Origin: Kribbella sp. NBC_01245
GTDB lineage: Bacteria; Actinomycetota; Actinomycetes; Propionibacteriales; Kribbellaceae
Length of the DNA stretch: 64,000 nt
Assembly (NCBI RefSeq): GCF_036226525.1
Contig: NZ_CP108487.1
Span: forward strand, 5,890,001 to 5,954,000
Reading direction: 5' to 3'
Positions 27,358 to 35,953 of this stretch are shown one piece after another (within the stretch, counting starts at the first letter, position 1; each line of letters opens with the position of its first letter). The notes under the pieces are model-generated. The model was not told the DNA's origin and did no database searches. It was given only the letters and a program-made list of their open reading frames with translations. A program made the position numbers and the translations under genes.

Positions 27358-27588
27358 GTGACAACCGCCACCGCCATCCAGACGACCGAACGCCGTCGCG
27401 TGCGAGTCTGGTTCGGTGAGCATGTGATCGCCGACTACAGCGCGGAGCCCGCGCTTGCCGAGCGATACGCCCACGCCATGAGCCGTCGTTTTGCTGGACT
27501 CCGGGTCACCAACGACCCCCTGCCCGCCGTCGACCGTCTCCCCGATCCCCTGCCCGGCGAGCGCATGTGGGATGTCGCACCCCGCTGA
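27358..27588 (+). CDS. Small protein of unknown function
   Basis: A 76-residue frame begins with GTG at 27358, six bases after AGGAGG, and ends with a strong hairpin terminator. The protein is basic at the start (TTERRRVRVWFGEHVIADY) and ends in a Pro-rich tail. The clear ribosome site and terminator make it a believable monocistronic small gene. No family was recognised. Confidence 0.6.
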   Translation: MTTATAIQTTERRRVRVWFGEHVIADYSAEPALAERYAHAMSRRFAGLRVTNDPLPAVDRLPDPLPGERMWDVAPR

Positions 27589-27598
27589 CTGAACTGGT

Positions 27599-27643
27599 GG
27601 CGGCAAGCGCGTCCCTTGGCCGTTCTGGCCCGCGCTTGCCGCC
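27599..27643 (+). terminator. Strong intrinsic-type hairpin
   Basis: A perfect 13-bp stem (GGCGGCAAGCGCG at 27599-27611 with CGCGCTTGCCGCC at 27631-27643) is followed by a T-rich stretch, GCTTCTTCCTGG. It ends the small gene at 27358. Confidence 0.75.
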
Positions 27644-27755
27644 GCTTCTTCCTGGTAATTCCCCGGTATTACCGCGCGCTCTTTCCGAATTGCCCTGAAA
27701 AGGAATTCCGGCGCATTGTTTCGCCGCTGGCCCGTGCTGTCGTTAGGGTCATCGG

Positions 27756-28383
27756 GTGGGTGTGGAGCAGGAGCGGTTGGGGTCGATCCAGGCCAGCGTC
27801 GACGGGTTCAGCCAGTCGGTGCTGTCGAATCTCGGGTTGACCGCGGACGCTCGCTGCCTGGAGATCGACCCGGCGCCGGGTCGATCGCTTCCTGGCTCGC
27901 CGGTCGCCATGCCGAGGTGGTTGCCGTCGACAAGGACCTCTCGACGTACGGCGCTGATCGGCCGGAGAACCTGCGCCTGATCGAGGACGACATCCTGGCA
28001 TCACCTGACTGGGGTGGGTCGTTCGACCTGATCCACGCCCGGTTCGTGCTCTGCCATCTGCCGGCCCGTAACGCTCTGCTCGCACGAGCGGTCGACTGGC
28101 TCGCGCCCGGTGGTTGGCTGGTCGTCACCGATCCGTACCAGTTGCCCGCGGCAACCTCGCCGTACCCGGTGCTGCAACGCCTGCTCGCGGCGTACGAGCA
28201 GCGCTATCGGAACCACGGCACCGACCTCACCTGATCGAGACGGGCCTGATCACCGCGGCGGACGTCGAGCAGTGGCGGGCCGAGCTGGCGGATCCGGCAT
28301 TCGTGGATATCCCGCAGTTCACCTTGGCGGCCTGGGGACGTCGTGCGACATTGTCGCAGAACAAGGGAAATTCCGCGTTCTGA
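27756..28383 (+). pseudogene. SAM-dependent methyltransferase remnant
   Basis: Three frames carry consecutive pieces. The first is MGVEQERLGSIQ to RCLEIDPAPG (motif I region, degraded). After a shift near 27880 the second gives SIASWLAGRHAEVVAVDKDL, then FDLIHARFVLCHLPAR and APGGWLVVTDPYQLP, typical methyltransferase motifs. A stop at 28232-28234 ends this frame. The C-terminal LIETGLITAADVEQW continues in the third frame to 28383. The usual segment between the second and third pieces is missing, so at least one frameshift and one deletion have occurred. This is genuine decay rather than a single reading error. Confidence 0.75.
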
Positions 28384-28482
28384 CCGCCAACACGCTTCAT
28401 CGGAACACCCCCGGTTGATCACCTGCCGGTCACCTCGGAAAGCGATGATCCCGCCGGACCCGCCATCCGAGAGGAAAACCCG

Positions 28483-30249
28483 ATGGGGCACACGCACGAC
28501 GACAGCCATGGTCACGGACATGGGCACGGCCACGGCCATGGGCACGGGCACGGGGATGACCATCACCACCCGAACACGGAGCTGGACGAGCCGACCCTGG
28601 CGGCGCTCGACAGCTCGATCAAGGACACCGAGTTGTCGCCGACGGAGTTGTCCCGGCGTGGGTTGCTGCGCTCGGCCGGCATCCTCGGCGGTACGGCGGC
28701 CCTCGGCCTGACCGGTGCCCAGGCTGCCGCCGCGGGGCCTGCGTCGCACGACGCTGGTGACGCGTTCCACCGTCCCGGCCGGCCGAACGTCTGGCTCGCG
28801 GGTGATCACCACATCCACACCATGTTCAGCTCCGACGGCATGTACCGGGTCATCGACCAGGCTCGCCACGCGGCGGCGTACGGGCTGGACTGGCTGGTCA
28901 TCACCGATCACGGCGGTGCCACGCACGCCCGGATCGGCGTCGACCTGGTCAACCCGGAGATCAAGGCGGCTCGTGCCGAGCTGAAGAACACGCTGATCTT
29001 CCAGGGCCTCGAGTGGAACATCCCGGCCGCGGAACACGGCACAGTGTTCGTCGCACCGGGCTCGCGTGAGGTCGAGATCCTCAAGCAGTTCGAGAACAAC
29101 TACGACGGCAGCGTGAAGAACGCCGGCGCGAATACGCCCGCCAACGAGGCGCTCGCGGTCCAGGGCATCCAGTGGCTCGGTCAGCAGGTCGACCGCCAGC
29201 GGGTCAAGGACGCGCTGTTCCTGGCGAACCACCCGGCGCGCAACGGGATCGACAGCCCGCACGAGATCCGCGGCTGGCGCGACGCCGACCCGCGAATCGC
29301 CGTCGGGTTCGAAGGCGCGCCCGGTCACCAGGCCGGCGGTCTGCCCAAGGGCATCGGGCCGGGTGGGGCGCGCGGTCTTTACGGCAACGCGCAGGGCCCG
29401 AACTCGTTCCCGGGTTACCCGCCGGAGAGCTACCGCACCTGGGGTGGTTTCGACTGGATGACCGCGACCGTCGGTGGTCTGTGGGACAGCCTGCTCGCCG
29501 AGGGCAAGCCCTGGTGGATCAGCGCGAACTCCGACTCGCACGTCAACTGGACCGACACCTCACGTCGTCCGGACGGCTCCGACCAGGCGCAGTTCAACCG
29601 CGACGGCCGGTACGGCGATCCCGTCTACGGCAACCACGTCAACACCAGCGCGGCCGACTACTGGCCCGGGTTCTACAGCCGCACGCACGTCGGCGCCGAG
29701 AAGCGCGACTACCTCTCGCTCATGCAGGGGCTGCGGGCCGGGCGGATGTGGGTCGACCATGGCGCGCTCGTCCGTGGGGTCGAGCTGGAAGTGCGCGAGG
29801 TCGGCAAGCGGCACGGCGAGCCGCTCGGTGGCACGCTGCTGCCGAAGCGCGGGCGGCCGATCGAGCTGGTCCTCCGGATCACCCCGCAGAACGTGCCGAA
29901 CTGGTCGCAGTTCATCCCGAAGCTGAACCGGGTCGACCTGATCCGCGGCGCGGTCAACCTGGCCGGCGTCAGCGACCGGGACAGCTTCATCGCGCCGGAC
30001 ACCAAGGTCATCCGCCAGTGGGACACCTCGGGCAAGACCGAGACGTTCGAGATCGTCTACCCGCTCGGCCGGGCCGACGAACCGTTCTACGTCCGGGTCC
30101 GCGGCACCGACGGGAACCGCAGCCAGCCGGGCTCACTCGGCTCGGCGATCGACCCGGCCGGTCCGCAGCTCGACGTCGTCGGTTCGGCCGATCCGTGGGT
30201 CGATCTGTGGTTCTACACCAACCCCATCTGGGTTCTGCCCCGCCGGTGA
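28483..30249 (+). CDS. Tat-exported PHP-domain phosphoesterase with His-rich leader
   Basis: The 588-residue protein begins with 13 His in its first 29 residues (an alternating Gly-His run at 9-24). A twin-arginine signal follows at 57-80 (SRRGLLRSAG then a hydrophobic stretch ending in an Ala-rich site). The PHP metal site reads AGDHHIHTMFSSDG (about 107-119), VITDHGG and SANSDSH, as in PHP phosphoesterases that bind two or three metals. The His-rich tract lies before the Tat signal and so stays in the cytoplasm before export, an unusual position. Tat export of a folded protein fits metal loading in the cytosol. The stop overlaps the next gene by 4 bp. The substrate is unknown. Confidence 0.78.
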   Translation: MGHTHDDSHGHGHGHGHGHGHGHGDDHHHPNTELDEPTLAALDSSIKDTELSPTELSRRGLLRSAGILGGTAALGLTGAQAAAAGPASHDAGDAFHRPGRPNVWLAGDHHIHTMFSSDGMYRVIDQARHAAAYGLDWLVITDHGGATHARIGVDLVNPEIKAARAELKNTLIFQGLEWNIPAAEHGTVFVAPGSREVEILKQFENNYDGSVKNAGANTPANEALAVQGIQWLGQQVDRQRVKDALFLANHPARNGIDSPHEIRGWRDADPRIAVGFEGAPGHQAGGLPKGIGPGGARGLYGNAQGPNSFPGYPPESYRTWGGFDWMTATVGGLWDSLLAEGKPWWISANSDSHVNWTDTSRRPDGSDQAQFNRDGRYGDPVYGNHVNTSAADYWPGFYSRTHVGAEKRDYLSLMQGLRAGRMWVDHGALVRGVELEVREVGKRHGEPLGGTLLPKRGRPIELVLRITPQNVPNWSQFIPKLNRVDLIRGAVNLAGVSDRDSFIAPDTKVIRQWDTSGKTETFEIVYPLGRADEPFYVRVRGTDGNRSQPGSLGSAIDPAGPQLDVVGSADPWVDLWFYTNPIWVLPRR

Positions 30250-30863
30250 TCATCGCCGTCGACGCCGGTTCGCCCGGAACGGTCGAGGCCGAGCATCTCT
30301 GCCACGAGTTGCTCGGCCTCCTCCCCGACGCCGAAATCGCCTGCACCCACTGGGTCCCGGCCACCCCCACCGACCACCTCTCGGACGACGTACTGCCGGC
30401 CCACGTCGCCGTCTCGATAACGTTGCCCGAGGCCACCAAAGCGACGGTACGACGACTGCGTCACCGCGCGGACGAGGAAGACCTCGGCCTGGTCATCTCG
30501 TGGCCGGGGACAACCGCAGCCGGGGCGACGACCACGCTCGGCCCGGCGCAATTGGTCGCGGGCGCGCGCCTCGCCTCGGCCGAAGGGTCGCCGCGTACGG
30601 CGGGCAGGCTCTTCCGTTTCCCCGGCCAATCGGCGGCCCGCGGCCGTCTCACCGCCCGCGACCTCCGCGATCGTGCCGGTATCGACGTCATCGAAGGCAT
30701 CGGCGGTACGCCAGTCCACGACGACTCCGTGATCGACACGATGAACTTCATCCGCCCGATCTGGCGCTCGGCCCAGTCCGTCCTCCTGGTCCAACCCGCC
30801 GCCAACGACGTCCTAGTCCCCTTCGAACTAGAACACCAACAAAAGTGCTGCAGCAACCACTAG
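30246..30863 (+). CDS. Unknown protein coupled to the PHP phosphoesterase
   Basis: The 205-residue frame starts at GTG 30246, overlapping the PHP stop (GTGA), so it is translated with it. No domain was recognised. Visible features are HLCHELLGLLPDAE near the start, HDDSVIDTMNFIRPIW near the end, and a C-terminal CC-x2-H (KCCSNH) that could bind a metal ion. No signal peptide or membrane helix is evident. A metal-handling or maturation role for the exported phosphoesterase is inference from coupling and the CC-H tail. Confidence 0.55.
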   Translation: MIIAVDAGSPGTVEAEHLCHELLGLLPDAEIACTHWVPATPTDHLSDDVLPAHVAVSITLPEATKATVRRLRHRADEEDLGLVISWPGTTAAGATTTLGPAQLVAGARLASAEGSPRTAGRLFRFPGQSAARGRLTARDLRDRAGIDVIEGIGGTPVHDDSVIDTMNFIRPIWRSAQSVLLVQPAANDVLVPFELEHQQKCCSNH

Positions 30864-31377
30864 CTGCCCCCACCCAGTCGTCAGGCCCCTGACACGGTGT
30901 GCCGCTACTCATCTGGCCCCTAGCGGCACGGCACGGCGGCCGCCCGCCGCCGTTCTGTCGTGAGTGGTCATCCCTGAAGGGGTGGGGTTGTGCAAGGGGC
31001 TGGTGGGTGCGTGTTTTGTGGGGTTCCGGTCGGGTTTTGGGCAGCGTGGTGTGCGGCCGGGGTCAGGGCCGGCCGGAGGCCGCCCGGAGGGCTTGGTCTT
31101 GACGCTGGTCGTAGACCATCGCCAGCCTTGCTGTGACCGGAATGCCGGTATAGGGGTTGTGGGTCGGTTCTCCATCCCTTGTCTTGTGCAAGGGTCCGGC
31201 AGGTCGGGTTGCTCGACTGCCCTGTCATCCCTTCGCCCCGCAGGTCTTGGGGGCATGGAGTGGTTCGGCCCGCAGCGCGCGAGGTCAATCACGTACAACG
31301 ACCGTGCCCTGGATCACCGGTTCGGGATCGGGAGGTCTGACCACTCAACGACCCTGCGTGCGCTGCGGTCGAGCTAC
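30864..31377 (-). other. Non-coding end of the IS110 element; candidate bridge-RNA region
   Basis: About 510 bp downstream of the transposase has no credible gene. The minus strand can form several hairpins, for example CCCTTG with CAAGGG (about 31174-31192). TGAGTGGTCA (30961-30970) and TGACCACTCA (31338-31347) form an inverted pair. IS110/IS1111 elements encode a structured guide (bridge) RNA in one non-coding end, and this is the longer of the two ends here. No RNA boundary or loop sequence can be fixed by eye. Confidence 0.35.
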
Positions 31378-32500
31378 TCATACCGGGTCCTGGCAGCGGG
31401 CCAGCGCACGGATCTCGTGGTCGCGCAGCCCGTAATAGACCAGGGTGAGTAGTTTGCGGGCCGCGGCGACCTTGGCGATGTTGGTACCGCGGCGTTGCTC
31501 GATGCGGTGCCGGTCGGCAGCGATCTTGGCCACGGTGGCGTGCTGCACGGCCTCCACCGCTGCCCACCGCACCAGCCGGGAGCCCTGCTTGCTGATGTGA
31601 CCGCGGTGAACGGTCGTGTCGGACTCACGATGCCGCGGGGTCAACCCTGCCCAGCTGGCCAGCGCGGCGGCGTTGGCGAACCGGTGCACATCACCGATCT
31701 CGACCACGAACACGGCCGCGAACGTCGGCCCGACACCAGGCAACTGCTGAATCACCCGATACCCCTCATCACCGGCCAGCCGGGCCGCAATCAACGCCGC
31801 GAACCGGGCCTCTTCCCGATCAAGATGATCGATCAGATCCAGCAGCGACCCGACCCGGACCGCATACGCCGCCGGCAACCGGCACCCCGCCAGCCATTCG
31901 CGCCCGGCGACACCGAACAGGTCACTCACCCTCGCCCCGAGACCATTCTTGGCCAGCACCGCATGAACCTGCGCCTTCAACCCCGACCGGACCTTCACCA
32001 GCTTGGCCCGATACCGCACCAGCTCCCGCACCTCCCGCACCGGCGGCGGCGCGATCCACGCCTGCGGCAACCGCCCCATCCGCAACAAATCCGCCAGATC
32101 GAACGCGTCCCGGACATCGTTTTTCACCCGCCGGTACCTGAACCCTTTCACCCCCAGCGGATGCGCCAAATACACCTCCGCACCCGCCGCCCGCAGCTCG
32201 TCCACCGCCCAGTACCAGCCATACGTGGCCTCGACCACGACCCGCGGCACCGGACCCGCCAACCCGATCTGCTCGCGCAACACCTCACGGTCATTCACAA
32301 TCCGGACCCACCCCAACGACTCACCAGACTCAGACTGACGAGCAATCACCGAACGCCGCCGATGCAGATCAATACCCACAACCTGCCGACCGTCGTACTC
32401 TGCACACATAAGGGGCCTCCTTCCCCACTCGTGCAAAACCTGCACACCGAGCATCACTCGGAAACCACGACGGGCGGGAGGCCCCGCCCCTTCATCGCAT
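30955..32500 (-). mobile_element. IS110-family insertion sequence (approximate limits)
   Basis: An intact IS110-type transposase gene is flanked by a short upstream non-coding part (about 90 bp) and a long downstream part (about 420 bp). IS110 elements usually lack clear terminal inverted repeats, and no target duplication was seen. The limits given are estimates from the ends of neighbouring genes and repeats. The element sits between the PHP gene pair and a dispersed repeat. Confidence 0.55.
31378..32409 (-). CDS. IS110-family transposase (DEDD/Tnp type)
   Basis: This 343-residue recombinase has the RuvC-like DEDD domain (D in VVGIDLH, E in VVVEATYG, and D residues in KNDVRDAFDLADLL). The C-terminal Tnp domain reads IQQLPGVGPTFAAVFVVEIG, with the conserved Ser in WAGLTPRHRES. 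The gene is complete, without stops or shifts. The ATG at 32409 has AAGGAGG upstream; a longer frame to 32457 is not needed. The family inserts by an RNA-guided (bridge RNA) mechanism. Confidence 0.9.
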   Translation of the reverse strand: MCAEYDGRQVVGIDLHRRRSVIARQSESGESLGWVRIVNDREVLREQIGLAGPVPRVVVEATYGWYWAVDELRAAGAEVYLAHPLGVKGFRYRRVKNDVRDAFDLADLLRMGRLPQAWIAPPPVREVRELVRYRAKLVKVRSGLKAQVHAVLAKNGLGARVSDLFGVAGREWLAGCRLPAAYAVRVGSLLDLIDHLDREEARFAALIAARLAGDEGYRVIQQLPGVGPTFAAVFVVEIGDVHRFANAAALASWAGLTPRHRESDTTVHRGHISKQGSRLVRWAAVEAVQHATVAKIAADRHRIEQRRGTNIAKVAAARKLLTLVYYGLRDHEIRALARCQDPV

Positions 32501-32504
32501 CACG

Positions 32505-32880
32505 TCATGACGCGTCCTCTCGTGGGCTTGTAGGGACCACTCGCGGGGCGCTGAGAACGCAGGCGAGACACGGCCACAGTGGTCCTGACTCCGTGTGGGC
32601 AACCCGCACGGCGTCGCGCCCGAGAGGTGTCCGGGCCGGACCGCCAGGTCCACACGGTGGCGCGAAACACGCCGAATGGGGACGAAACCGGTCATCGTGT
32701 GGACCTGCGCGTCCGCAATACGCGCGATCCACGGAAGGCGCGACCACTCGCGCCCAAAAATCCCCGTGAGTGGACGCGGCAGGACCTGATCACTCATGGC
32801 AGAAGGGGACGTGGAGGTCGACCGTTCGAGCCGTACGTCGCGCATTTCGCGTCCGACCGGGGCACAGGTTATCCACAGGC
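32505..32880. repeat. Dispersed intergenic repeat, copy 1
   Basis: Two blocks here recur near 60.0-60.3 kb. Block A (32632-32740) holds a perfect 12-bp stem, CAGGTCCACACG with CGTGTGGACCTG, around GAAACACGCC. Block B (about 32760-32865, with GAGCCGTACGTCGCGC and GCGTCCGACCG) is inverted relative to block A when compared with the second copy. CGCGAGTGG-type motifs and a DnaA-box match (32869-32877) lie in or beside it. Open frames across it on both strands look spurious. Confidence 0.65.
32869..32877 (+). other. Perfect DnaA-box match
   Basis: TTATCCACA lies at the edge of dispersed repeat copy 1. The flanking GGTTATCCACAGGCA is identical to a second site at 59948-59962. Confidence 0.5.
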
Positions 32881-32930
32881 AACTCGCCGTAACTGTGCGT
32901 AGTTCGGTGGTTGCGGGGGATGATCGTTGT

Positions 32931-34109
32931 ATGACGGCACATTTCATCATTCCGCCGTACCTGCTGAAGCATCTCGAGCAGACGGTCGACGATCCGGGGT
33001 TGCGCGCCGTGTTCGGGCAGTCCCTGCAGCAGGACCGGGCGTTCCGGGCGCGCTTGGCCGTGCCTTCGCCCGCGTTGAGGGCCGAGGCGCAGGCGGCGGC
33101 TGGGCTGAACCGGGTGGTTCATGACGCGGAGCGCGAGCGTACGTTGCCTGGGCGCAAGGTCAGGGCCGAAGGCGATCCGCCCTCGGAGGATGCGGCGGTC
33201 AATGAGGCGTACGACGGCACGGGCGCGACTTGGAAGATGTTCAGCGAGTGCTTCGGCCGCGACTCGATCGACGGCGCTGGGATGCCGTTGCACTCGACCG
33301 TGCACTACGACCGCGACTACGCGAACGCCTTCTGGGATGGCGCGCAGATGGTCTTCGGTGACGGCGACGGCGTGATCTTCCAGGGGTTCACCCGGTCCAT
33401 CGACGTCACCGGGCACGAGTTGGCCCACGGCGTCACCCAGCACACCGCGGATCTCGTCTACGAAGGCCAGTCCGGCGCGCTGAACGAGAGCATGTCCGAC
33501 GTGTTCGGCTCCTTGGCCAAACAGCACCACCTCGGTCAAAGCGCGGCCGAGGCCGACTGGATCATCGGCGCGGACCTGTTCGCTCCGGGCGTCAACGGCG
33601 TCGGCCTGCGCTCGATGAAGGAGCCCGGGTCGGCGTACGACGATCCGCGGCTCGGCAAGGACCCGCAGCCCGGGCATATGGACGACTACGTCGAGACCGA
33701 GGACGACAACGGTGGCGTGCACATCAACTCGGGCATTCCGAACCGGGCGTTCTACCTGGCGGCGACTGAGCTGGGCGGCAACGCGTACGGCGACGCGGGC
33801 AAGATCTGGTACCACGCGCTGACCTCGGGCAAGGTGTCGTCTACGGCGACGTTTGCCGAGTTCGCGCAGGTCACGATCGACTCCGCCACCGAGCTGCATG
33901 GCGCGGAATCGACCCAGAACAAGGCGGTTCGCGCTGCCTGGCAGCAGGTCGGCGTAACCCCGAAGGCGGCCGGATCCGACACCGACCTGGTCCAGACGGC
34001 CCGGCTCGGCCTCGATCCCGACCGTCCGCTCAACGCATCGCCCCAGCAGGCCGGCGAGAAGGCGCATCGCCCGGCAGCGCCGACGACTGGACCTGAGCTG
34101 TCGAGATGA
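32931..34109 (+). CDS. M4-family metalloprotease without signal peptide (protealysin-like)
   Basis: The 392-residue protein starts with an N-terminal PPYLL motif, as in protealysin-like propeptides. The thermolysin domain has HELAH, then NESMSDVFGSL (zinc-binding Glu) and GGVHINSGIPNRAFYLAA (the late His). No signal peptide is visible, so it is likely intracellular or exported by another route, as proposed for protealysins. The ATG at 32931 is the last start before the propeptide motif. A Pro/Ala-rich tail (about 365-392) is poorly conserved. It is a different gene from the M4-M28 protease. Confidence 0.85.
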   Translation: MTAHFIIPPYLLKHLEQTVDDPGLRAVFGQSLQQDRAFRARLAVPSPALRAEAQAAAGLNRVVHDAERERTLPGRKVRAEGDPPSEDAAVNEAYDGTGATWKMFSECFGRDSIDGAGMPLHSTVHYDRDYANAFWDGAQMVFGDGDGVIFQGFTRSIDVTGHELAHGVTQHTADLVYEGQSGALNESMSDVFGSLAKQHHLGQSAAEADWIIGADLFAPGVNGVGLRSMKEPGSAYDDPRLGKDPQPGHMDDYVETEDDNGGVHINSGIPNRAFYLAATELGGNAYGDAGKIWYHALTSGKVSSTATFAEFAQVTIDSATELHGAESTQNKAVRAAWQQVGVTPKAAGSDTDLVQTARLGLDPDRPLNASPQQAGEKAHRPAAPTTGPELSR

Positions 34110-34194
34110 CCCTTCAGTAGTTCGAAGATCTGCGCGGGATGTGGGAGATAGGGTGAGCCCTACGGCAGGACTCGACGCACGGTAGGGGTGGTGG

Positions 34195-34974
34195 ATGAGC
34201 GAGGAGCGAGCACCTTCTCCCGCTGTCGCGCGGACGCTCACCGTGCTGGAGACGCTGGTCGCCGCCGACGAGGATCTGACCCTGACGGCCCTTGCACAGA
34301 AGGCGAACATCCCGCTCGCCACCTGCGCGTCGATCGTCTACACCCTCGAGCAGCGCGACTACGCGACCCGGCGGATCGTCGGCCGCAGCCACTTCTGGCG
34401 CCCGACCCTCCGGCTGTACGGATTGGCCACCCAGCTCGTCCGCAAGGTCGACCTGTCCACGGTCGCGCAACGCGAGATGCGGGAGCTCGCGGACCAACTC
34501 GGCATGCCCGTGCACATCGGCGTACTGACCGGCGCCTCGGTGGTGTACGTCGCCAAGGCGGCCATGCCCGGCTTCATCCAGTTCGATACGTACCCCGGCA
34601 AGGTCGCGCCGTTCAACCTGACCGCCCTCGGCAAGGCCATCGCGGCGTGCCTGCCCGAAGAGGAACTCAAGCCCTTGCTCAGCCAAATGGCCAAGGGCGA
34701 GGGACCGCGCGCGCATCTCGCGACCAAGGCGAGCTTCGTTGCCGAGCTGGCCGACGTCCGCAAGAAGGGTTACGCCCTCGAAGACGAGGAGGAGCAGGCC
34801 GATATCGCCTGCGTCGCCGCCGCGTTCTTCGACTCGTCGGGCCACGTCGGTGGTGCCGTGGGCGTGACCGGGTTCGCCAAAGACCTCACCGCTCGTCGGC
34901 GTCGCGAGGCCCAGGTCGGCCTGATCGAGCTGGCCGCCCTGATCTCCCGCCGCCTCGGCGCTCCCCAAGACTGA
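34195..34974 (+). CDS. IclR-family transcriptional regulator
   Basis: The 259-residue protein has an N-terminal winged helix (about 8-65, LTALAQKANIPLATCASIVY). A C-terminal IclR effector domain follows (about 75-255), with DTYPGKVAPFNLTALGKAI matching the family. It precedes the amidohydrolase/DapA-like operon. Two direct operator-like repeats lie between, so local control is likely. The ligand is probably the operon substrate. ATG at 34195. Confidence 0.88.
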   Translation: MSEERAPSPAVARTLTVLETLVAADEDLTLTALAQKANIPLATCASIVYTLEQRDYATRRIVGRSHFWRPTLRLYGLATQLVRKVDLSTVAQREMRELADQLGMPVHIGVLTGASVVYVAKAAMPGFIQFDTYPGKVAPFNLTALGKAIAACLPEEELKPLLSQMAKGEGPRAHLATKASFVAELADVRKKGYALEDEEEQADIACVAAAFFDSSGHVGGAVGVTGFAKDLTARRRREAQVGLIELAALISRRLGAPQD

Positions 34975-35027
34975 CCTCCTGCGCTTCCAGGGCTGACCTT
35001 GCCAGCGGCCCTCGTCCCTTCCTATTA

Positions 35028-35061
35028 TTCGATCTACCGAAACTAATTTCGATATACCGAA
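35028..35061 (+). promoter_or_regulatory. Tandem operator-like repeats before the amidohydrolase operon
   Basis: TTCGATCTACCGAA (35028-35041) and TTCGATATACCGAA (35048-35061) are spaced 20 bp apart, two helical turns. Each is an imperfect palindrome. They lie directly upstream of the GTG at 35078 and are the likely binding site of the IclR protein. Confidence 0.65.
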
Positions 35062-35077
35062 GAAAGCAAGGTGCCGG

Positions 35078-35953
35078 GTGATCGTCGACGTACACGCGCA
35101 CACGCCCACGCATCGCGACGCGGTGCGGGCCGACGAGCGACGCGTCTACGAGAACTGGCGAACCGACCGTCCAGTGGTGACCACGAACTCCTGGGCCGAG
35201 TACGACGAGGCGATGTCCGCCGCGGACGTCTCGATCGTGTTCAACATCGCGGTGGACGACCCGGTCGCCGCGGTCGGTCTGCCGTATCCACCCGAGCGGT
35301 GCAATGACGCGACGGCCGAGTTCGTCGCGGCCGCACCCGATCGGCGGATCGGCTTCCTGTCCGTCAATCCGCTCGACGCCGGCGCCATCGAGGAGACCGA
35401 GCGCAGTCGCGACCTCGGGCTCAAGGGCGTCAAACTCGGACCGAACTACCAGAACTTCGACCCACTCGGTGAGCCCGCCCTCGCGTACTACGCCTACTGC
35501 GAGCAGCACGGTCTGCCGATCCTCTTTCACCAGGGCGCCTCACCGATCCGGCACGCGCCTTTGCGCTATACCTATCCGCTGGTCACGGACGAGATCGCGC
35601 TGCGCTTCCCGGAACTCAGGATCGTCATGGCGCACATGGGCCATCCGTGGGGACTTGAAACCGTCGTGACGATCCGGAAGCACCCACACGTCTATGCGGA
35701 TGTCTCGTCGATCTACCTGCGGCCGTGGGTGCTGTACCAATCACTGATCTCGGCGGTCGAGTGGGGTGCGACGGGCAAGCTGTTGCTCGGTTCGGACTTC
35801 CCGATCGCCAATACCGCCGAGGCCATCGCCGGTCTGTGGACGGTCAACGACATGCTCGACGGCACCAAACTGCCGCGAGTACCGGACGAGGTGATCGAGG
35901 GCATCGTGCACGCCGACGCACTCGGCGCCCTGGGGTTGGAGCTGCCGTCATGA
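35078..35953 (+). CDS. Amidohydrolase-2 family protein
   Basis: The 291-residue protein has the HxH motif VDVHAHTPTH, a His in ILFHQGASP, another in VMAHMGHPWG, and a C-terminal aspartate in LLLGSDFPIAN. These are all metal ligands of the amidohydrolase-2 family. Unlike the protein at 252, the last Asp is intact. GTG at 35078 follows AAGGTG; the stop overlaps the DapA-like start by 4 bp. With the IclR regulator it forms an inducible breakdown operon whose substrate is unknown. Confidence 0.82.
   Translation: MIVDVHAHTPTHRDAVRADERRVYENWRTDRPVVTTNSWAEYDEAMSAADVSIVFNIAVDDPVAAVGLPYPPERCNDATAEFVAAAPDRRIGFLSVNPLDAGAIEETERSRDLGLKGVKLGPNYQNFDPLGEPALAYYAYCEQHGLPILFHQGASPIRHAPLRYTYPLVTDEIALRFPELRIVMAHMGHPWGLETVVTIRKHPHVYADVSSIYLRPWVLYQSLISAVEWGATGKLLLGSDFPIANTAEAIAGLWTVNDMLDGTKLPRVPDEVIEGIVHADALGALGLELPS

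Noticed and set aside
28507..28572. Alternating CAC/GGC tract in the PHP gene as a possible CRISPR-like or satellite repeat
   Set aside because: It is an in-frame His-Gly coding repeat; there are no spacer-repeat units or cas genes.
31495..32769. 424-codon plus-strand frame opposite the IS110 transposase
   Set aside because: It is an antisense shadow of the transposase running on into the dispersed repeat.
32492..32950. 152-codon minus-strand frame near the first dispersed repeat
   Set aside because: It spans repeat blocks and the start of the M4 protease, with no domain or ribosome site.
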